From: Pseudomonadota bacterium
Lineage (GTDB): Bacteria; Desulfobacterota; Desulfobacteria; Desulfobacterales; Desulfosarcinaceae
Length of the DNA: 27,360 nt
Direction of reading: 5' to 3'
Assembly: GCA_023435265.1 (NCBI GenBank)
Contig: JAEYRZ010000015.1
Span: 1 to 27,360, forward strand
Shown: in pieces, positions 23,612 through 27,360 of the stretch
Numbering within the stretch: position 1 is the stretch's first letter
How the letters are laid out: each line of letters begins with the position of its first letter
Translations under genes and position numbers: made by a program
Notes under the pieces: generated by a model
The model's database searches: none
What the model saw: only the letters and a program-made list of their open reading frames with translations
Told to the model about the DNA's origin: nothing

Positions 23612-23657
23612 GGATAATAATCCCTATATTTATTTTTATCTGTAGGGATTATTATCC
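23612..23657. promoter_or_regulatory. AbiEi operator: perfect 15-bp inverted repeats
   Basis: GGATAATAATCCCTA (23612-23626) and TAGGGATTATTATCC (23643-23657) are perfect inverted copies separated by 16 bases, so the arm centres are 31 bases (about three turns) apart. The proximal arm lies three bases before the abiEi ATG and covers the ribosome-binding region. The distal arm contains the -10 box. AbiEi is known to bind inverted repeats for negative autoregulation, which this layout fits. Confidence 0.8.
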
Positions 23658-23676
23658 AGTAATTATAAAAAGACAA
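23648..23676 (-). promoter_or_regulatory. abiE promoter
   Basis: On the minus strand TTGTCT (23671-23676) is followed after 17 bases by AATAAT (23648-23653), matching the -35 at four and the -10 at five of six positions. The -10 lies inside the distal operator arm. Transcription would start near 23641, about 33 bases before the abiEi ATG. Confidence 0.6.
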
Positions 23677-23690
23677 GAAAATCCTGACTT

Positions 23691-25217
23691 TCAAACAAAC
23701 ACCGGATTGGTGAGCACCGGCTTAAGCGATACGGTCTCCTCACCCAGCGGATCAAGATTACCCTCCTCGCGCACCAGCATGGCGCAGCGCACGGCGTCGA
23801 CGATGTGGTCGTTGCCCTTGGAATAGATGACCTTGCCATCACGCAAGGTATAGGTGTGGGTGGTGAATTGGTCCTCGATCTCCAGGTCCTCGGATGGAAA
23901 GATGAGTTGCTTGCGCTGCATGGCGCCGTTGATCAAGCTGGTCATCAACTCCTTGGTGCGCTTTTTGACCTCCTTGCCGTCGCGCACCGCAAGGCGCGTC
24001 ATGCCGCCGAAGTCATAACCTTTCAGACGGCCTTCCAGTTCCAGCCCCTTGTACTTGTCCAGGGTGAGCAGTTCCTGCACCACGGAAAGGCCGTTGCCGC
24101 CGTTATCCACGCCGATGCCCGCCGGCGTATAGTAACGCTCCAAAAGCGCGATGATCTGGGCGATGTGCGGGTAGGCGACGTGTTCCAGGTGCAGGCGCAG
24201 GATCATCTTGAGTAAGCTGCGCTCGCCGATCTCCATCTCCTGGAAAACCACGATCTCGGTCGGGTCATTGGTATAGCCCAGGTCGCCTCCGATCCAAAAC
24301 AAACCTGATCTGGGCGTCAGGTTCAGCAGCATCTCCAGGCGGTCGTGAGCCGCTTCTTCCGTTTCGCAGTCGCGCAGCTCGGCATCGGTGATGACGATCT
24401 TTTGGTACTCGAAAATCTCCTGACGGCACAGGTTGAACTGCTCCACATTAAAGGCGCCGTAGGATGGCTTGCCGTGCTCGCCGGCTACCTCATGCTGCCA
24501 GCCGGCGCTGTCACGGCCGCCGTAAAACTCCAAAAGCTCTGCTTCGCGTTCCGCTCTCCAATTGGGATTCATCCAGGATGGCCAGCGGAACACCTTGAAC
24601 TGCTCCGATGAGGTCAGCCGGTAATAGGTGGTGTCCCGCAACCCGTTGGGTGTGGAATAGATGCGCAGCCGGCCGCCGGACTTCAGGCATTGACGCAGGG
24701 CCTTCCAGGCGCGCTCGGTGAGCCAGGCGCCTTCGTCCACCCAGACCCGTTCCACGTGCAGCGAACGGAAGGCGTCGCCGTAGGCACCGGCAGGCCTGAA
24801 GTAAAGCACCGAGCCGATGGTGAACTCCAGGCGGAAGTACGGCTTGCGGTGGATCTTTGGCTTGCCGTACTTGGTCAGGGCCACGCTGTTCATGAGATCC
24901 GGGTTGGTGTCGAGCTGGAACTCGATCTCCTCGATGATCGTGTCCAGATGCCCCTGGTGCGGCGCGGCGATGAGACCCTGGCCGCCGCGTGTGGTGAAAG
25001 CGAAATGCAAGGCGTCCGTGGAGAGCACGATCGATTTGCCCACATCGCGGCCGTCCAGGTGGATGATGTTCTTGTCGGTACATCGCAGGTCATCCACCTG
25101 GTGGTCCCAGTAGCCGCGCTCCGCGCCGTCCCTGTTGAACAAATAGGCCTGGCCCCACAGCACAGGATCGCGCAGGGTCTCGGCAAGCTTTCGCTCCCGG
25201 GCCGTGATTTTGGCCAT
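23691..25217 (-). CDS. Terminase large subunit
   Basis: The terminase large subunit translocates DNA into the prohead and cuts it. This 508-residue protein has both halves. The ATPase carries Walker A in HLDGRDVGKSIVLS (GRDVGKS, about 55-61), APHQGHLDTI as the coupling region, and Walker B in RVWVDEGAW. An STPNG motif follows, as in terminase ATPase motif III. The RNase H-like nuclease has GGDLGYTNDPTE, GIGVDNGGNG and HIVDAVRCAM, supplying the metal-binding acidic residues. Length is usual. Its ATG overlaps the preceding stop (TGATG). The accessory abiE block and promoter copy C separate it from the portal gene that it would normally adjoin. Confidence 0.95.
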   Translation of the reverse strand: MAKITARERKLAETLRDPVLWGQAYLFNRDGAERGYWDHQVDDLRCTDKNIIHLDGRDVGKSIVLSTDALHFAFTTRGGQGLIAAPHQGHLDTIIEEIEFQLDTNPDLMNSVALTKYGKPKIHRKPYFRLEFTIGSVLYFRPAGAYGDAFRSLHVERVWVDEGAWLTERAWKALRQCLKSGGRLRIYSTPNGLRDTTYYRLTSSEQFKVFRWPSWMNPNWRAEREAELLEFYGGRDSAGWQHEVAGEHGKPSYGAFNVEQFNLCRQEIFEYQKIVITDAELRDCETEEAAHDRLEMLLNLTPRSGLFWIGGDLGYTNDPTEIVVFQEMEIGERSLLKMILRLHLEHVAYPHIAQIIALLERYYTPAGIGVDNGGNGLSVVQELLTLDKYKGLELEGRLKGYDFGGMTRLAVRDGKEVKKRTKELMTSLINGAMQRKQLIFPSEDLEIEDQFTTHTYTLRDGKVIYSKGNDHIVDAVRCAMLVREEGNLDPLGEETVSLKPVLTNPVFV

Positions 25218-25498
25218 CAGCTAACCGATTGGCCCAGCATGGAGGTGGCCAGGATCGTTTCGACCAGCTGCACGAGCACCTGCTGCACGGCCTGGTTAGC
25301 TTGATTGCCGCGGCCGGCCTGCTCGATGTCGGCGATGGCTTTATCCAGCTCCTCCCACTCGCGGTACTGCTGCTTGGCGGTTTCGAGCTTATCCAGGGCG
25401 CCGTCGATGTGCCCGGCGGCCAGGTCTGCGCCGATCTTGACCAGGGCTTGCCCGGCCTGGCGCACCACGTCGCTGTTTTGTTCGAGGATCGTTTTCAT
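25217..25498 (-). CDS. Small helical protein before terminase large subunit (possible small-subunit analogue)
   Basis: This 93-residue protein overlaps both neighbours (ATGA upstream, TGATG downstream), so the three genes 25767 to 23691 form one tightly coupled unit. It is entirely helical: NSDVVRQAGQALVKIGADLAAG, ALDKLETAKQQYREWEELDKAIADIEQ, then a glutamine/alanine-rich helix and VETILATSMLG. In most tailed phages the small terminase subunit precedes the large one, but I see no clear helix-turn-helix here, and the length is short for it. It could be a small-subunit analogue or an unrelated packaging accessory. Confidence 0.75.
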   Translation of the reverse strand: MKTILEQNSDVVRQAGQALVKIGADLAAGHIDGALDKLETAKQQYREWEELDKAIADIEQAGRGNQANQAVQQVLVQLVETILATSMLGQSVS

Positions 25499-25767
25499 TT
25501 TACAGCCTCCTTTTCCCCGCCGTTGGCCCAGCGGTCGAGCCCGTCAACGGCGATCTGCAGGCGCATGCCGATGCCGATCAGGCGTCCCGCATCGGGCCGG
25601 CCGCTTTCGGCCAGGGCTTTGTTGGCCTCGGTCACATACTCGGCTGTGTAGCGGTTGACCACCGATACGGCCGAGCGGATCTCCTCGGGCGGCTGCGAGG
25701 TGGCGCACCCACTCACCGCGAAAGCCAAGGTCAGCAAGGCCAACCATTTTACTGCTTTTTTACCCAT
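25495..25767 (-). CDS. Small phage lipoprotein (possible outer-membrane spanin)
   Basis: This 90-residue protein has a lipoprotein signal peptide: MGKK, a hydrophobic stretch (WLALLTLAFAV), then the lipobox SGC with lipidation at about C21. The mature part is short, helical and polar, with no further membrane segment. Small lipoproteins in phage lysis regions often act as outer-membrane spanins (Rz1-like). They are usually proline rich, however; this one is not, and no Rz, endolysin or holin is seen beside it. AAAGGAG precedes the ATG. It is the first leftward gene after the divergent recombinase module. Confidence 0.75.
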   Translation of the reverse strand: MGKKAVKWLALLTLAFAVSGCATSQPPEEIRSAVSVVNRYTAEYVTEANKALAESGRPDAGRLIGIGMRLQIAVDGLDRWANGGEKEAVK

Positions 25768-25860
25768 GTTCTTCTCCTTTCGTCTGCCGTTTAAAATTAT
25801 TGCCGTAAAGCATCATTAAGCGCTTGATTTATATCTTTTTCCAAGCGTGATTGGAGATGA

Positions 25861-25877
25861 CGCGGGATGCTCCCGCG
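25861..25877. repeat. Short perfect hairpin in divergent intergenic region
   Basis: CGCGGGA and TCCCGCG form a 7-bp stem around a TGC loop, in the 141-base gap between the leftward lipoprotein gene and the rightward small gene. It lacks a following T-run on either strand, so it is not a clear terminator. It may be a leader structure or a protein site. No convincing promoter was found in this gap by eye. Confidence 0.45.
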
Positions 25878-25908
25878 AAGAATTTAAACCCGAAGCGGAG
25901 ATATACTG

Positions 25909-26100
25909 ATGGACTGCAAAGCCAACCAGGAACAAGCCCTTGCGGCCTACCGGGAAAAACAGCTGCGCATCAATGCATTGCTTTCCAGCATCCAGAACAA
26001 GCTCGAAAAGCACGGCAAGCCCATTGTCTGCTGGGGCCATGTCGGCGATCTCGGCCACGTGGCAGAAATGTTCAATCAGATCGACATCTTTCTGGGCTGA
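25909..26100 (+). CDS. Small hypothetical protein upstream of recombinases
   Basis: This 63-residue protein has GGAG eight bases before the ATG and ends 30 bases before the next gene. A long amphipathic helix (NQEQALAAYREKQLRINALLSSIQNKLEKHG) is followed by IVCWGHVGDLGHVAEMFNQIDIFLG, a pattern like a small helical regulatory or partner protein. I do not recognise a family. Its place at the head of a rightward unit with two recombinase genes suggests it belongs to that module, for example as a directionality or partner factor, but that is inference from order. Confidence 0.65.
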   Translation: MDCKANQEQALAAYREKQLRINALLSSIQNKLEKHGKPIVCWGHVGDLGHVAEMFNQIDIFLG

Positions 26101-26130
26101 TTCAAAACCCAACTCACAGGAGGAAAAATC

Positions 26131-26502
26131 ATGACCGAACACACTTTCGAACAGACCGCCAAAGACTTCATCGAGCACCTGCGCCAGACCGGCAAAAAGG
26201 AAAGAACGCTTTACACCTATTCCAAGGACCTGGATCAGGCCGGCGCCTTTTTCGGCAAGGACAAACCGATCACCGGCATCCAGGCCTTCCACGTGGGCAA
26301 GTTCTTCAAATCGGACGCCCTGCTCAAGCTCGCCGACGGCAGCGACCGGGCCGAACGCACGGTGGCCAAGACCATGCGCGTCTTTCGCATGATGATGATC
26401 TGGGCCAAGGAGACCGGCCGCATCGAGACCCTGCCCCTGCCTAAGAGCACACCCATGGGTCACAGCAAAATCAAGGCAGAGAACGATGAACAGCAGCAAT
26501 AG
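26131..26502 (+). CDS. Stand-alone tyrosine-recombinase core-binding (SAM-like) domain protein
   Basis: This 123-residue protein consists only of the N-terminal SAM-like, core-binding domain of tyrosine recombinases: TAKDFIEHLRQTGKKERTLYTYSKDLDQAGAFFG, then HVGKFFKSDAL, then RTVAKTMRVFRMMMIWAKETGRIE. The catalytic domain is absent, and the gene ends in its own stop after a polar tail, so it is not merely a frameshifted upstream part of the next gene, which has its own complete SAM-like domain. AGGAGG lies eight bases before the ATG. It overlaps the recombinase start by 17 bases and is therefore probably co-translated. It may bind recombination sites or modulate the full enzyme. Confidence 0.85.
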   Translation: MTEHTFEQTAKDFIEHLRQTGKKERTLYTYSKDLDQAGAFFGKDKPITGIQAFHVGKFFKSDALLKLADGSDRAERTVAKTMRVFRMMMIWAKETGRIETLPLPKSTPMGHSKIKAENDEQQQ

Positions 26503-27360
26503 CAGCGCGGACCTGAGCATGACGGCGGCCGTAGAGGCTTTCTGCGGCCGTCTGTCGGCCGAAGAGCGGTCGCCGGGGACCATCGCCGCATACCGCCGGG
26601 ACCTCGCGCTTGTCGCCCGCGTGGCCGAACGCGAGGCCCCCGGCCTCTCCTGCCGGCAGGTCACGACCTCGTTGATAGAGCGGGTGTTCGCTTCGGCCGA
26701 GGTGCTAACCATTGCCGGCGGGGTGCGTTCGCCAGCATCGCTGCACCGCATGAAAGCGGCGGTACGGGCGTTCTTCTCCTGGACAGCCCGGGAAGGCATT
26801 ACCAAGGATAATCCGGCGCAGACTATCCGATTGCACCGCTTGACGCGTAAGCCCCCGGGGTTTTTGACCACCTCGGAAAAAAAGCGCCTGCTCAAAACGC
26901 TCAAAGGCCACAGCGGGTTCGCCGAGCTGCGCGACCGGGTGATGATCGAAGTGCTGCTGGGCACAGGCATCCGGCTTGGCGAGCTGGCCGCCCTTGCCAT
27001 CGATGACATCGACCTGGACGCCAAGCATCTCAGGGTGCGGGCCAAGGGCAATATGGTGCAGGTCAAGTTCATCAAGACCGACCTGCGCGCACTGCTGCGC
27101 CGCTACCTGGCCGAACGCCGGCGCCATGGAACACCAGATTGCGAGGCGCTCTTTTTGTCCAACCGGAGCACTCACCTTTGCCAGCGGCAGATCGCCAACC
27201 GTTTCGCTCATTGGCTGAAAATGGCCGGCATCGACAAGCACCTGACACCGCACGGCCTTCGGCACACCTTTGCAACTCACCTTTACAGCGCCACCAATGA
27301 CCTGCTGCTTGTCCAACGTGCCCTGGGGCACCGGGACATTTCGACCACCCAGATCTACAC
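26486..27360 (+). CDS. XerC/D-like tyrosine recombinase / integrase (3' end outside window)
   Basis: The frame from the ATG at 26486 is open to the window end, giving 291 codons. The N-terminal SAM-like domain (MTAAVEAFCGRLSAEERSPGTIAAYRRDL, through RMKAAVRAFFSWTAREGI) leads into a complete catalytic domain: the first Arg in LLGTGIRLGELAAL, the Lys in the RAKGNMVQVKF beta-hairpin, the HGLRHTFATHL box, the second His in LGHRDIS, and the nucleophilic Tyr in TTQIYT at the very edge. Only a short C-terminal tail can be missing. The start has a weak purine-rich site and overlaps the previous gene. It is probably the integrase of the element, or of an adjoining one. Confidence 0.92.
   Translation, partial: MNSSNSSADLSMTAAVEAFCGRLSAEERSPGTIAAYRRDLALVARVAEREAPGLSCRQVTTSLIERVFASAEVLTIAGGVRSPASLHRMKAAVRAFFSWTAREGITKDNPAQTIRLHRLTRKPPGFLTTSEKKRLLKTLKGHSGFAELRDRVMIEVLLGTGIRLGELAALAIDDIDLDAKHLRVRAKGNMVQVKFIKTDLRALLRRYLAERRRHGTPDCEALFLSNRSTHLCQRQIANRFAHWLKMAGIDKHLTPHGLRHTFATHLYSATNDLLLVQRALGHRDISTTQIY

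Noticed and set aside
25816..27075. Open frame on the minus strand opposite the recombinase module
   Set aside because: It overlaps two clear recombinase genes with catalytic motifs on the plus strand; its translation shows no coherent fold.
1..27360. CRISPR arrays, tRNA or rRNA genes
   Set aside because: No regularly spaced repeat set and no tRNA- or rRNA-like sequence was seen by eye on either strand.

Overview
The window is mostly a prophage, or a phage genome, of a contractile-tailed (myovirus-type) virus in a Gram-negative bacterium. The leftward genes form a packaging-to-tail series: a small lipoprotein, a small protein, terminase large subunit, portal, MuF-type head protein, capsid protease/scaffold, decoration protein, major capsid protein, connector and neck proteins, and a tail sheath cut off by base 1. 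At the right edge a rightward module of a small protein, a stand-alone recombinase core-binding domain and a complete tyrosine recombinase runs off base 27360. A lipoprotein signal peptide and GC-rich codon use fit a proteobacterial or Desulfobacterota-like host, but no gene here fixes the taxon.

From right to left. 25909-27360 is the recombinase module. 23691-25767 is the packaging module. 21630-23608 is accessory DNA: an AbiEi/AbiEii toxin-antitoxin pair with a clear inverted-repeat operator, and a lone Phd-type antitoxin whose toxin frame is reduced to a stub. 14461-21342 is the portal operon, including a 1516-residue MuF protein that carries repeats, a HipA/PI3-4K-like kinase domain and a long C-terminal region, followed by two small overlapping genes that look like immunity candidates. 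9043-14354 is the capsid operon. It starts with an unusual fusion of a D12-class adenine methyltransferase to the capsid protease and scaffold, with an internal start for a separate scaffold protein. 2253-9042 is a second accessory block: a three-gene operon (middle component, Rad50-like zinc-ribbon ATPase, long helical protein ending in a PD-(D/E)xK nuclease) plus an AT-rich IS630-like transposase. 1-2195 holds tail genes.

Three leftward phage units (starting at 21342, 14354 and 2195) are each preceded by the same element: CCGACR, 14 bases, then an identical 13-mer CCGGTAAGTAACC. I read this as the phage's structural-gene promoter. Both accessory blocks lie directly upstream of a copy, so they sit between transcription units without cutting the genes downstream.

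The best candidate for an undescribed system is the three-gene operon at 4252-8818. It has the layout of the ABC three-component (ABC-3C)/Lamassu class, but its effector has a C-terminal RecB-like nuclease behind about 500 residues of helical sequence instead of the N-terminal Cap4 nuclease I associate with Lamassu. The MuF-kinase protein with its two coupled small genes is a close second. All functions are read from the sequence and family knowledge; no database search was possible.
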